Shown one piece after another: positions 7,785 to 17,789 of a stretch of 36,589 nt of DNA (within the stretch, counting starts at the first letter, position 1; each line of letters opens with the position of its first letter). A program made the position numbers and the translations under genes. The DNA lies in contig JAEOTZ010000053.1 of the NCBI GenBank assembly GCA_016839585.1, positions 1 to 36,589 of the forward strand, given 5' to 3'. Below the pieces are notes generated by a model. The model had not been told where the DNA came from, searched no databases, and was given only the letters and a program-made list of their open reading frames with translations. This stretch comes from Promethearchaeota archaeon (GTDB lineage: Archaea > Asgardarchaeota > Lokiarchaeia > Sigyniarchaeales > SOKP01).

Positions 7785-9380
7785 ATGTCAAAGAAAACTA
7801 CTATAATTGGGATTGTAGTTCTAGTTCTTGGCGCAATAGCGATACCAAGTGGAATATTCGCAAGTGATTATATTCGAACCCTAGTCCACGATGGAGTTTG
7901 TGAGGGTTTATTAGATATTCAAGATGGTGTTATTGAAGATGGTGAAGACACAGTAGCAACTTTAGCGATCCCTGAAGTTCTTCTTGGAGTTAAAGCAGAA
8001 GCAGATGCTGCATTACCCGATATTGTTTTGGGAGGAACCACTGCGTATACACTAAATGAAACTATAAGCGGTATTGCTGATATATTAGGTATGACCACTA
8101 CATTGGAATTGTTCTTTAATAATGAAAGTTTCTCATTGATAACCCCATCTCCATATGAAGGTGTAACAGAATATGTTACAGGGCTGCCATATACATTAAA
8201 TTTCACAGCTGGTGCTCAAAATGCCTTAATGAACACTGGTATTACTATAACTACGGATTTATATAACAGAACTATTCCAGGTATTATAGAAGATACTACC
8301 TTCGGATTTGGAGTTTTATATTTTCTTGAAGCGTATCAAGCTGCGGCTACTTCAGTTCCAGGAGTAAATGCTTCCATGCAAGCTGGTTATGGTGCTGCCT
8401 GGGGACAACTTTCTGCAATGGCATTATATCTAACCGATTATTGGTTTCCAAATGTAGTTCTCTACTACATGGGTCTAGGTACTTCTGTAGCAGAAGTTGC
8501 TGAAAATATGTTATATGAACAATGGGCAAATGGTACTTATGCACCTACTGGCCTTGACCTTAGTCTTTTAAGTGATTTAATAACAGAACCACTTACAGGT
8601 TTAGAAGCAGGGGTTCCCACTCCAACAGGTATAACGTTAGGTACAGCTAAGGATCTGTTTAATGATACTCTTCCTTTAGCATTTACAAACGAGGATGGAA
8701 TTTGGGTATGGGCATGGGCTGCTGGAGCAGCACCTCCACCATATGATGCTCTTAATGCTACTTTATTAGTAAGTACTTTTGGTCTTCACCCAGTTACTCA
8801 GTTACCATTAGTACTTAACTGGTTATTTAACGTTTTCAAGCCAGATGTTGTTCCACCTCTGATCTTAGCATCTGAAGGATTAACAATGTGGGAGTTAACT
8901 AATGAAAGGTTATTCTTACCTCAATGGGCTAATGGAACTTATTTCCCAACTGGTCTTGATCTTACCGGTGTACCTAATAAGGGTAAAGGTTGGGAGATAG
9001 GAGTAACAAACGATTTACCGACACCTACAGGTATAACAGTTGATTCAGCAGTACTTCTTTTTACTGAAACTAATGCATTAGCTCTAGTTAATGACGATGG
9101 TCTTGATAGATGGTATAAGGCAAAAGTTAATGATTCCAACTATGTTGCTTTAAAAGCAGGTAATTTATTAACAGATGCACAAATGTTATTGCTTATGGAC
9201 TATATACCTAGATTCAGAGATGATGTTGTACCATACCTAGCGGAATATAAATACGATTTGCCAACTGATGCCTATACATTAGCAGATGGACTATTATATG
9301 GATTAATGATCCCTGGAATTGCTCTTCTTGCTCTTGGTGGAGTAGCATTAGTTGTATCCATAATTAAAAGGAAATCGTAA
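7785..9380 (+). CDS. Large surface protein anchored at both ends, with internal repeat
   Basis: I do not recognise a named family. The 531-residue protein has a hydrophobic segment at residues 5-26, a large extracytoplasmic domain, and a second hydrophobic segment at about 505-525 followed by the basic tail IIKRKS. About ten N-x-S/T sequons (NET, NES, NFT, NRT, NAS, NGT twice, NDT and others) suit a glycosylated archaeal surface protein. A repeat of about 70 residues occurs twice with a 134-residue period (402 bp at DNA level): QWANGTYAPTGLDL at 246 and QWANGTYFPTGLDL at 380, each followed by PTPTGIT and an A-x-x-LF....AL...N-x-D-G stretch. The two-anchor topology recalls eukaryotic CD36/LIMP-2 proteins and actinobacterial DUF3068/PorA-like proteins; this is topology only. 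It is divergent from, and shares its promoter with, the ABC binding protein, so co-expression with the transporter is likely. Confidence 0.85.
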   Translation: MSKKTTIIGIVVLVLGAIAIPSGIFASDYIRTLVHDGVCEGLLDIQDGVIEDGEDTVATLAIPEVLLGVKAEADAALPDIVLGGTTAYTLNETISGIADILGMTTTLELFFNNESFSLITPSPYEGVTEYVTGLPYTLNFTAGAQNALMNTGITITTDLYNRTIPGIIEDTTFGFGVLYFLEAYQAAATSVPGVNASMQAGYGAAWGQLSAMALYLTDYWFPNVVLYYMGLGTSVAEVAENMLYEQWANGTYAPTGLDLSLLSDLITEPLTGLEAGVPTPTGITLGTAKDLFNDTLPLAFTNEDGIWVWAWAAGAAPPPYDALNATLLVSTFGLHPVTQLPLVLNWLFNVFKPDVVPPLILASEGLTMWELTNERLFLPQWANGTYFPTGLDLTGVPNKGKGWEIGVTNDLPTPTGITVDSAVLLFTETNALALVNDDGLDRWYKAKVNDSNYVALKAGNLLTDAQMLLLMDYIPRFRDDVVPYLAEYKYDLPTDAYTLADGLLYGLMIPGIALLALGGVALVVSIIKRKS

Positions 9381-9419
9381 TAAAAGCGACAAAAGTAGAA
9401 CATACTTATCTAAAATTTA

Positions 9420-9437
9420 CTTTTTTTTTTATTTTTT
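9420..9437 (+). terminator. U-tract terminator after the surface-protein gene
   Basis: Runs of ten and six T (9421-9430, 9432-9437) begin about 40 nt after the stop codon at 9380, with no stem needed, as is usual for archaeal termination. It also separates this gene from the convergent giant gene that ends at 9446. Confidence 0.6.
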
Positions 9438-9445
9438 AAAAGAGT

Positions 9446-12400
9446 TCAAATCACATTAAATTCTATTAAAATGCTAAATATCGCAGGTATTCCCACGAGA
9501 AAAATAGCTGTTAGAATTATAATAAGGGTATAAAATCTCCATTTGACTGATATATTGTCTTTTCTTTCTTTATAAATAACATAAGGCAATAAAATTGCTC
9601 CCATAATCCAAATGGATATCCATAAAGTAAAAATATACCAATTAGGAGTAATGAACAGAAATAATATTGCGATAACTGTTATCCAAGAGGTAATTAGTTT
9701 TCTCATTCTATGTTTGAAAATCAAATCAACATCTTCTGTTTTTTTAGATGGTAAAAATAAAGAAAGTAGACCAAAAAGTCCAAGTATAACAAAAACAGAA
9801 TGATACCAATTTAAATAATTAAGTTGCAATGGAGATAAAAGAATACCACTTGAAACTGCAAGAAATAAACTAAATGAGACCCAGATGATTTTGTAATGTA
9901 ATTTTAAAAAATTGAAAATCTTGATTCCAATATCTTTGATAAATTTTTTTAATCGACTAAAAAAATGTATTAAAAGGTCTAAAAGTTTATTAAAAAAGGC
10001 CTTTAAGACTTCAAGCATAAAGATAAAGAGATAAACGGTAAGCATAATAGGTAAAAGAACAATACTTGATAATGTTTGAGAGGTCGCAAAATAAATTATC
10101 AAACTTATTAATAAAGAGATAAGACCTCCATAAGCAAAGGAAAAGTTATGAGATCTCTTATGAGGTTTAATTAATCCAATATTAAATATTGAAAAAGTTA
10201 AAAGGGAAATAGAGATATTTAGTGGGAGAGAAAGATTAAAGGAGAGATGTAACCAACTAAAAATATCAATAATTAGTATTATTAGAATTATGAAGGAAGT
10301 AGCAAATCTAAGTTTTTTTAAGAATTTCTCTTTAAAAATGTGAGATATTTTTTCGTCAATATAAGAAATTATTACTAAAACATAAAAGGAAATTAGGAAT
10401 AGAGTAATATTAAGAATTACATTGAATCCTAAGAAAAATAAAGGCCAAATTATAAAATCAAAATACAATACAGTAAGCAATCTTTTTCTAATTTTATCTT
10501 TTTTTGAGCTCAGTTTCGGCAAAAATTCAAACAATTTAATTAAATAGATAAGTTCTATGATAATTAGTAAAATTAAAGGTGGAATAGAAGAAATCAAAAT
10601 ATCAGATAAATAGGAAACATAGATCCATATTAAATAGAAATTTGAAAAGAATATAAATAAAAGCCAAGAAACTGCTTTAAGATATATTGAAAGTTTTCCT
10701 AAAAGCTTTAATTGATAAGCATCAAGAATCATTAATCCGTGGAGAAAAAGACTTGTTATAAGAATAAGTAAAGAAATTTCAACTCCGATTATAAGAAGAG
10801 ATTGAATTAGAATTGATAGGACAGAAACGTATAATAATATCCCTAAAGAATGAAGTGTTTTAAGTTTATGGCGTTTAAAGGTTTCTGCTTTATTAGGATA
10901 AAAGTGGGATAAAGAAAGAAAAAGTGAATGATTTGTATAAAATTGCATAATTAAAAAGATTAAGATTTCTATACTAATTAGAAGGGGATTAAATTTTACA
11001 TACTGGTTTAAGATTAGAAGAGTTGTTAAGGAGAGTATAAAATAACTAATCGTATGAACTAGTCTTCCATAACTTTCTCTTATTTTTTTTAGAAAATAGA
11101 TATCAAATGAAGTTAAAATAAATAAAGTTAATTGAGACATAAAAAGACTTTCAAAAAATCCTAAAAATTCAATTGCAAGTCCATAGACCATTAAACTTGT
11201 TTCAAGATATAGTAAAAAGATAATTAAAGAATTAGATTTCGTTAGAAAGTTAGGAAAATTTTCTTTTTTAACTAAACCATCAATTAACTTGACTGTAATA
11301 AATGATAAGCAGGTTTCAATTAGAATGATAGAATAAACCGTGAAAAGATTTAAAATATTGAATACTAAAAACAGAACAACCCAATTTGCGGCAAAAATTA
11401 TTTGAAAAAGAGTTATTAATAGAAGTTTTATACTGATTTTTATCTTTTCTTTAGCTTTTCTAATGAAATAACTAAAAATAAATAGAAATAATATTGAATT
11501 TTGAATGAATAATAGAAGAGAGGGTATTCCACGCACTTCTTCAAGAATTAATACTATTCCGTTAGATATTAGAGAAGAAATGTAAAATGAAACCCATATA
11601 AATGAATTATAGATTAGTATTAAGTGTATTATTGAAACTAAATTTTCGTTTTTAATATTAAAATATGAAATGAAGTAAGAATCAATTAAATTTACCAGAG
11701 AGAATGATAATATTAAAATAAATTCATCTAAATGGAAGAAATAAAGGAAAATGCAAGAGAAATTACCGAATATCACCCATGACCAAAACATTAACTTATT
11801 CCGAGTAGCAACGAATAAGTAATAAAAATATCGATTATCAAAAATAAATAATTCAGTAAATAAAACTCCACTTAAGATTATTAAGAATAAATAAATAGAA
11901 TTTGTTAAAGTAACATCTAATTTAAGCAATAATAACAAAAGATTAAAAGCTGTTGCCAATGGGACAATTAAATATATGATATAACTTATTTTATGAATAT
12001 AAATTAATAGATTTTTAACTTTTAATTCAAGTTCTGATTTTATAATATATTTTATACTAAATAATAGAAGAAAGGGTAGAATGATTAGAATATTAAGAAT
12101 CTGATAAATTAATAGTAAATCTCTGAATAATACTTTTTTATATATATTTACACTAATAACTGATATGAGTATTGAAAAATAAAGTGAATTTATTATAAAG
12201 CAGATTAGGTTTTGTAATTTAATTTGATTCTTATCTTTGAAAAAATACGATAAAGTATTCTCTCCTTTTATTTTAGCTTCTTCATAGTGAGAATTTGAAA
12301 TATTCATTACTAGTTGGTATATTATTAAATAATCAATCAAAAATATTAAAATTGCTAAAAAGAGGGAAGATTGAATAAAATCAATTATTAAGAATAATTC

Positions 12401-15400
12401 CTGAAAGAGAAATGTCAACGGTAAGGGAAACAAATACCATATATATAATCTATAATTGCCTAATGGATAGTAAACAAATAACAGAGAAATCATTACAAAA
12501 ATAGCAGCTATAAAAAATGGATTTTCTGGCAGAAATATGGCCAGAAAGGAAGAAACAGCGGAGGAAATACCAAATGATACCGCTGAAAAGGGAATTATTT
12601 TATGGATATGTATTTTCATTTTATAGTAATTAAAAACATAAAAAGAACCACCCCATACAGCAATTGCTAGAAATATAGCAAAAAATAATAGATTAGGGAA
12701 CAAATTAAATGAATTAAAAGTTAACCATGAAATACCAAATATTAGAATCCAAGAAGATATTATGTCTGTTAATCGTTTAATTGGTTTAATATATTTAGAA
12801 GAAAATAGACTAAATCCAACAAATATAAAAGTTATATTTAAAGCAAAAATTGGATCTAAGATTATATGATACAATATAAAATAAATTGTTAGAAAAACCC
12901 CAATTATCGCTGTTATGTAAGAACCAATGATAATGAGATTTTTTATTGATTTAAAAGCAGGAAAAAATGATAAAATTAAAACCAACATGGCAATGGCGAA
13001 AATATCAATTGAAATCACAATGTCTAAAGGGATTTCTAATGATAATAGAAAGAAAATTAAAAAATTTGCATTAATTGCTATAAGGATTAGCCATACGAAC
13101 GAGATTGTTTTCCAAAATTTCAATTTATAGAACAGGGGCGCTAATAAAACGGCTGCAAAAAGTGCAAATACCAAATATCTTAACAAGAAATTAGTCAGAA
13201 ATAGATTTTGACTAATCCAAAAAAGTAAAGCTAGGTTTATGCCCCAAATAATGAGTAAAATTTGATAGAAATATACCTTAATTTTAGTATATGCAATAGG
13301 TAAGAAAAATAGAAAAAATATCACAGTAGTGAGAAGAAATGATCCATTTATTTCATATCCAAAAAAATCTATTGCACTTGTAGCTATATCGACACCTTTA
13401 AGACTTCTATATAATAGATAAAAATTAGCAAAAGGTACAATAAACCAAGCATACCAACCTGTCCTCCAAATTGCCCAAGAAATTTTCCACTGATATAATC
13501 CAATAGATAAATAGAAAAGAAAAATTCCAACATCAATAGCTATAATTAATGGAAATGGATCTCCAAATGGTATGGAAAGAGACACACTAATAAAGAAATA
13601 TAAGAAAATAGGAAAGCTGATAACAATACATGGTAAAACTATAAAGAAAGAAATTCTTCTTAATGGTAATCGTGATTTATAAAATAATAAAACATAAGCT
13701 AATCCAGTAAGACTTAATGTTAATGTCGTTGTAAGAACGAAATTAACTTCTCCATGAATAGGATTATTAAAAAGCCATGAATACGATATAAAACTTAAAA
13801 TGTCAGTAATAAATAGAATTACAGTGAATCTTTTGATAAAGAATCGATATTCTTCAGAAACTAACTCAAATTTCTCGAAATAGGAAAAAGTAATAGGGGA
13901 TAATAGTGAAACAATTAGAATGAAAGTAATTATTAGATTAAAAACTGAAAACTGAACTAATGATAAAAAGTAGGTAAGAATAAAGGATATAAAAAAGCAG
14001 ATAGTAACTTTAGCAATTAGCCACGATACAAATTCAATATTCCTCTGTACGTTAGGAAATTCGAGTTTTATTAAAGCATTGCTAAACTTAAATGATATAA
14101 ATGCTATCAGGAAAAAGAAACCAAGATACCAAAACACATTAAAAAGATGCATTTCTGTTGGTAAATATTTTAAAACTTCGCTAAATTGAATTAAAGAAAA
14201 AATCACTAATGATGGAGAAAAAATTAGACCATAATATAAAATATCTTTTAGATATCTTAGAAAAGTTAATTCCTTTGAATAAAGTTGAAGTAATTTTAAA
14301 GTATAAATATTTATAATAAAGAAAGTTAAAATAGCACAATTTATTATTAAAAGCCTTATTGTAAGAAGAGATTGTGTTAAACCTAATAGTATAATCTCAA
14401 ATGATATAAAAAAGGAGAAGATTAACCAAACGAAGATCTGAAGAAATCTTAAAGTTTTAATGTAGGGTTCTTTTATTTTAAAATTTTCAGCTATTGATTC
14501 AAAGATCTTTAAAATGATAAATAAAATAAAGATGGTAATAATTAAGATTAGAATATAATCAACACTTAAACCCATTTGTTCTATTTGTAAACCCATTAGA
14601 GTTGGAACGCATAATATTATTCCGGATAATATTATACTGTTATAAATTAAGCTTTTTTTCCCTATAGATTCTGTTAGAACTCCTTTTCTATACGCATAAA
14701 TACTAGGTATGAAGAAGTATATGGATGCTAGCATTAATGGTAATAAAAATCTAAATAGTGTTTCATAGAAAATTATAAAGAAGTAAAAGAATACTGTTGT
14801 TCCAGTTAAAAGAAAAGCTATTAAAACTGCTAATATTGAAACAATTCTCCTAAGATTTCCTCTTATTTTGACGTTTATAATGATTAAAATTCCAAAGAGA
14901 GTATAAAGAGTAAAATTAATATCAGTAATAACTGTGATAGTATCGACAGTTAGTCCTAAACTGATTAATTCTAAATAAATGAATGTTGGAATACATAATA
15001 TCAATCCAGATAATAAGAAAGTGTTATAGGTTAAGATTTTCTTCCCAATAGACTCTTTCAAAATTCTTTTTCTATAAGAGTAAGTAGTAGGGATGAAGAA
15101 GTAAGAGGATGCTATTATTAAAGGGAATAAAAATCTAAATAGAGTCTCATAGAAAATTATAAAGAAGTAAAAAAATACTGTTGTTCCAGTTAAAAGAAAA
15201 GCAATTAAAACTGCAAGTATTGAAAGAATTCTTTTAAGATTTTCTCTTATTTTAATCCTGTAAATAAGAAGAATTCCAAATAGAATATAAAGAGTGAAAT
15301 TGATAACATTAAATACTGTGATAATATTAACTCGATATTCTAGATTAATTAATTCTAAATAAATGAATGTTGGAATGAGAGTTAGAAATACAGATAAAAT

Positions 15401-17683
15401 TATACCATTATATACTAATGCTGTTCTTGTTAATTTTGGCGCCTTATCTTTCTTCAATGAATACATTATTGGTAGATATAAATATGAGCACGTAATTATT
15501 ACGGGAAATGTAAATAGATAAAAGGTTCCTAAATTCAAAGATAGCAAACATAAATAGTAAAATAAATAAATTGAGCTGAGAAACAGGGTTATTATATTAA
15601 CATTAATAGATGTAGCTTTTGTAAATAGGATTTCAAATGCAGAAATGCCATTTATTAGAACACATGTAATAATTAAGGTAAGAAATGACGAAAGAATTAT
15701 ATTGTCGATTAAAAGTAGAAATTGAAAGGAAGCATAAAATATAGAGAAAATTAAAGCCAAAAGTAACAAAAATATTGGATAAGATAAAACACTCATAGCC
15801 TTTTTATAGGTTTCTTCTTTTACTTTTGCTATTTTTACCCCAAATTTCAAATTGAAATTAATAAGAATTAATAAAAGTAGGAAATTGAAAATCATCATAA
15901 TATAGTCTGGGAAGAATGTAATGAGTATAGATAGAAAAATAATTACTATTAATGACCAAAAAGAATAATAAATTGATGCTAAAAGCGTCTTTAAGTTAAT
16001 CATGCCAATTAAATAATTCAATGATACGAAAAGCATGAATATTAACGGAAATAAGATAGTAGAAATGGTTAAAAGCTTAATGAAAAGGTTAAAACTCACT
16101 GTGAAGTAGGTATTCAAATTGATGAGAATAAAGATAATTAATTCTATCAGAAATAAATTCATTAGTACGCATATTTTGAATGTATTTGAGTATTTTTCTT
16201 TGAAGAAAATTGCATATAATCTGTAAAATGAAAGTAATAAAACAACAAAGAAAACAATTAGAATTATAAAAATGTTAGAAACAAATGTTAGATAAGGATC
16301 TGTAGTAATATAAACATAGTTAAGAATGATCAAGAAAAAAGCAATTATTGCAAGAATATTTTGAGTTATTAGGATATTTCCTTTTTTAAAATAATCAACC
16401 CTTCTAAATAATTCTAACATGAAATAAAAGGAAATGGAAAAAACAATCAATTGAATATTGAAATTAATAAGATCTGAAATAGAAGGTAAGATTCCAAAAG
16501 AGATAGAAGCTAAACACGCAAGAGAATATAATAAAATAATAAAATTATTGTATTTTTTAAAGGAGTAATTTGATTTATGCTCATAATGAGTAAAAATAAA
16601 AAAAAATGGAAGAATAATTAGTGTAATGTAAGGTAACTCTATAAGAAAAGTGTATAATGTTATTAATAAGATTAAAATTCCTGTTAATATCGAACTTAAT
16701 TTTTGATATTTGACTTTTGTATCTTTATTTTCTTCTTTAGGATTTTTTGATGTTTCGGGGTTCGTGTATAACTCAAATAAAAATTCATAGTATAAGTAGA
16801 TATAAAGTACAGTTTTAAGAAAGAGTAAGACGAATAAAAAACTTAGAAACGCATCATCTATAAGAATACTAATTGAAAATTGACCTCTCTGAATAAAAAA
16901 TACCAATGATATGAAAGGCATTTGAATCAAAAGAACAAACATAAAGCTAGCTATAGATATAACAAATTTACGCTTAAATTTTGTTAGATTTTTTAAGAAT
17001 GGCTTGTTTTCGGCTATATTTTTTTTGATTTCATTCTGTTGATTACTTACAGACGCTAAAGTAATCAAATAAAAAATTACATTATTGATAAGCCCAAAAA
17101 GCCATGCAAAATCAGTTGAAGTTATAAAAGATAGATATAAAATTTGAATAAAGTAATTAATGACAATAACAATATTATAGGGTTGTTTTAACATCAATTT
17201 TAAACTAATAGCATGCTTAAACTCTCCTTCTCCTATATTGAAAAAATCGATAGGTTGAAAGTAGTAGTAATAATACACAATATTATATAAAAGAGAAAAA
17301 GAAATCAACGGAAGATAAATAAACGACCAATTTTCGGGCGTAATAAGAACGAAAATTGGGGTTACAACATAAGATAATATAGATATTAGATAAATGACGT
17401 GTACTCTGGCAATTGGGTTATTGGATTTATTATAAAAGAAAGGGTTATTTCGATATTTGTCAAAACTTTTATAAAAGAAGAGGAAAGCAAATGTAAAAAT
17501 TATGACAGAAATAGTAAACGCGATATATGAAGCCCAAGGAAACTGTACCAAGATCCAGAATCCAGCTAAAGAAATAGCGAAGGGGGCAATTATTAGGAAA
17601 AAGCAAAATCTAAATAATTTTGTAAGGAATTCAGTTACTTTCTTAATTTTTTCTTCAGAGTTGTTAGATTCTTTAGATTTCAT
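9446..17683 (-). CDS. Giant polytopic membrane protein (2745 residues)
   Basis: I do not recognise a family. From residue 20 to the C-terminus the sequence alternates hydrophobic segments of about 20 residues (I, L, F, Y, S rich) with short loops, giving on the order of 80 membrane spans by eye. No soluble domain, signal motif or nucleotide-binding site is visible. Part is clearly tandemly duplicated: units at 741-867, 868-995 and a partial one from 996, period 127-128 residues (384 bp), about four spans each. Two units share 32 identical consecutive residues starting SILAVLIAFL and ending LFRFL. Loop marks include Y-x-x-[RK]-K and ESIGKK at unit starts. A Trp-rich stretch at 1399-1413 (W1399, W1403, W1406, W1410, W1413, with an Arg at 1407) stands out as less repetitive. 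The ATG at 17683 follows an 11-bp hairpin. The frame is open for 8.2 kb with host-like codon use, which supports a real gene. Function is unknown; a transporter-like, lipid-scrambling or membrane-shaping role would be a guess. Confidence 0.92.
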   Translation of the reverse strand: MKSKESNNSEEKIKKVTEFLTKLFRFCFFLIIAPFAISLAGFWILVQFPWASYIAFTISVIIFTFAFLFFYKSFDKYRNNPFFYNKSNNPIARVHVIYLISILSYVVTPIFVLITPENWSFIYLPLISFSLLYNIVYYYYYFQPIDFFNIGEGEFKHAISLKLMLKQPYNIVIVINYFIQILYLSFITSTDFAWLFGLINNVIFYLITLASVSNQQNEIKKNIAENKPFLKNLTKFKRKFVISIASFMFVLLIQMPFISLVFFIQRGQFSISILIDDAFLSFLFVLLFLKTVLYIYLYYEFLFELYTNPETSKNPKEENKDTKVKYQKLSSILTGILILLITLYTFLIELPYITLIILPFFFIFTHYEHKSNYSFKKYNNFIILLYSLACLASISFGILPSISDLINFNIQLIVFSISFYFMLELFRRVDYFKKGNILITQNILAIIAFFLIILNYVYITTDPYLTFVSNIFIILIVFFVVLLLSFYRLYAIFFKEKYSNTFKICVLMNLFLIELIIFILINLNTYFTVSFNLFIKLLTISTILFPLIFMLFVSLNYLIGMINLKTLLASIYYSFWSLIVIIFLSILITFFPDYIMMIFNFLLLLILINFNLKFGVKIAKVKEETYKKAMSVLSYPIFLLLLALIFSIFYASFQFLLLIDNIILSSFLTLIITCVLINGISAFEILFTKATSINVNIITLFLSSIYLFYYLCLLSLNLGTFYLFTFPVIITCSYLYLPIMYSLKKDKAPKLTRTALVYNGIILSVFLTLIPTFIYLELINLEYRVNIITVFNVINFTLYILFGILLIYRIKIRENLKRILSILAVLIAFLLTGTTVFFYFFIIFYETLFRFLFPLIIASSYFFIPTTYSYRKRILKESIGKKILTYNTFLLSGLILCIPTFIYLELISLGLTVDTITVITDINFTLYTLFGILIIINVKIRGNLRRIVSILAVLIAFLLTGTTVFFYFFIIFYETLFRFLLPLMLASIYFFIPSIYAYRKGVLTESIGKKSLIYNSIILSGIILCVPTLMGLQIEQMGLSVDYILILIITIFILFIILKIFESIAENFKIKEPYIKTLRFLQIFVWLIFSFFISFEIILLGLTQSLLTIRLLIINCAILTFFIINIYTLKLLQLYSKELTFLRYLKDILYYGLIFSPSLVIFSLIQFSEVLKYLPTEMHLFNVFWYLGFFFLIAFISFKFSNALIKLEFPNVQRNIEFVSWLIAKVTICFFISFILTYFLSLVQFSVFNLIITFILIVSLLSPITFSYFEKFELVSEEYRFFIKRFTVILFITDILSFISYSWLFNNPIHGEVNFVLTTTLTLSLTGLAYVLLFYKSRLPLRRISFFIVLPCIVISFPIFLYFFISVSLSIPFGDPFPLIIAIDVGIFLFYLSIGLYQWKISWAIWRTGWYAWFIVPFANFYLLYRSLKGVDIATSAIDFFGYEINGSFLLTTVIFFLFFLPIAYTKIKVYFYQILLIIWGINLALLFWISQNLFLTNFLLRYLVFALFAAVLLAPLFYKLKFWKTISFVWLILIAINANFLIFFLLSLEIPLDIVISIDIFAIAMLVLILSFFPAFKSIKNLIIIGSYITAIIGVFLTIYFILYHIILDPIFALNITFIFVGFSLFSSKYIKPIKRLTDIISSWILIFGISWLTFNSFNLFPNLLFFAIFLAIAVWGGSFYVFNYYKMKIHIHKIIPFSAVSFGISSAVSSFLAIFLPENPFFIAAIFVMISLLFVYYPLGNYRLYIWYLFPLPLTFLFQELFLIIDFIQSSLFLAILIFLIDYLIIYQLVMNISNSHYEEAKIKGENTLSYFFKDKNQIKLQNLICFIINSLYFSILISVISVNIYKKVLFRDLLLIYQILNILIILPFLLLFSIKYIIKSELELKVKNLLIYIHKISYIIYLIVPLATAFNLLLLLLKLDVTLTNSIYLFLIILSGVLFTELFIFDNRYFYYLFVATRNKLMFWSWVIFGNFSCIFLYFFHLDEFILILSFSLVNLIDSYFISYFNIKNENLVSIIHLILIYNSFIWVSFYISSLISNGIVLILEEVRGIPSLLLFIQNSILFLFIFSYFIRKAKEKIKISIKLLLITLFQIIFAANWVVLFLVFNILNLFTVYSIILIETCLSFITVKLIDGLVKKENFPNFLTKSNSLIIFLLYLETSLMVYGLAIEFLGFFESLFMSQLTLFILTSFDIYFLKKIRESYGRLVHTISYFILSLTTLLILNQYVKFNPLLISIEILIFLIMQFYTNHSLFLSLSHFYPNKAETFKRHKLKTLHSLGILLYVSVLSILIQSLLIIGVEISLLILITSLFLHGLMILDAYQLKLLGKLSIYLKAVSWLLFIFFSNFYLIWIYVSYLSDILISSIPPLILLIIIELIYLIKLFEFLPKLSSKKDKIRKRLLTVLYFDFIIWPLFFLGFNVILNITLFLISFYVLVIISYIDEKISHIFKEKFLKKLRFATSFIILIILIIDIFSWLHLSFNLSLPLNISISLLTFSIFNIGLIKPHKRSHNFSFAYGGLISLLISLIIYFATSQTLSSIVLLPIMLTVYLFIFMLEVLKAFFNKLLDLLIHFFSRLKKFIKDIGIKIFNFLKLHYKIIWVSFSLFLAVSSGILLSPLQLNYLNWYHSVFVILGLFGLLSLFLPSKKTEDVDLIFKHRMRKLITSWITVIAILFLFITPNWYIFTLWISIWIMGAILLPYVIYKERKDNISVKWRFYTLIIILTAIFLVGIPAIFSILIEFNVI

Positions 17684-17685
17684 AT

Positions 17686-17714
17686 CTCAAGATAATATTT
17701 TTAATTATCTTGAG
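17686..17714 (-). promoter_or_regulatory. 11-bp perfect hairpin/palindrome abutting the giant gene start
   Basis: CTCAAGATAAT (17686-17696) and ATTATCTTGAG (17704-17714) are exact reverse complements around a 7-nt loop. The element ends 2 nt upstream of the ATG at 17683. No T-tract follows on the minus strand, so it is not a standard terminator. On RNA it would cover the place where a Shine-Dalgarno would sit. On DNA it would be an operator near the start site. Confidence 0.75.
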
Positions 17715-17758
17715 TATAAAGTAAATATTAATTAAAAAATGTACCATAAATTTTTCTT

Positions 17759-17785
17759 CTTTTAAAAAAATATTACGAAAAAATA
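17759..17785 (-). terminator. U-tract terminator after the GH4 gene
   Basis: On the minus strand, just after the stop codon at 17790, two T-rich runs appear (complements of the A-runs around 17762-17768 and 17779-17784). This would separate the glycosidase message from the giant membrane gene. Confidence 0.45.
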
Positions 17786-17789
17786 AAAT

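Noticed and set aside
9446-17683. Reading the giant gene as several fused or mis-assembled genes
   Set aside because: No internal start with a clear ribosome site and no change in composition was seen; only the unit near residues 741-1000 could be a collapse or expansion artefact.
17502-17735. Plus-strand open frame across the start of the giant gene
   Set aside because: It is antisense to the giant gene, has no start signal and would run through the hairpin.
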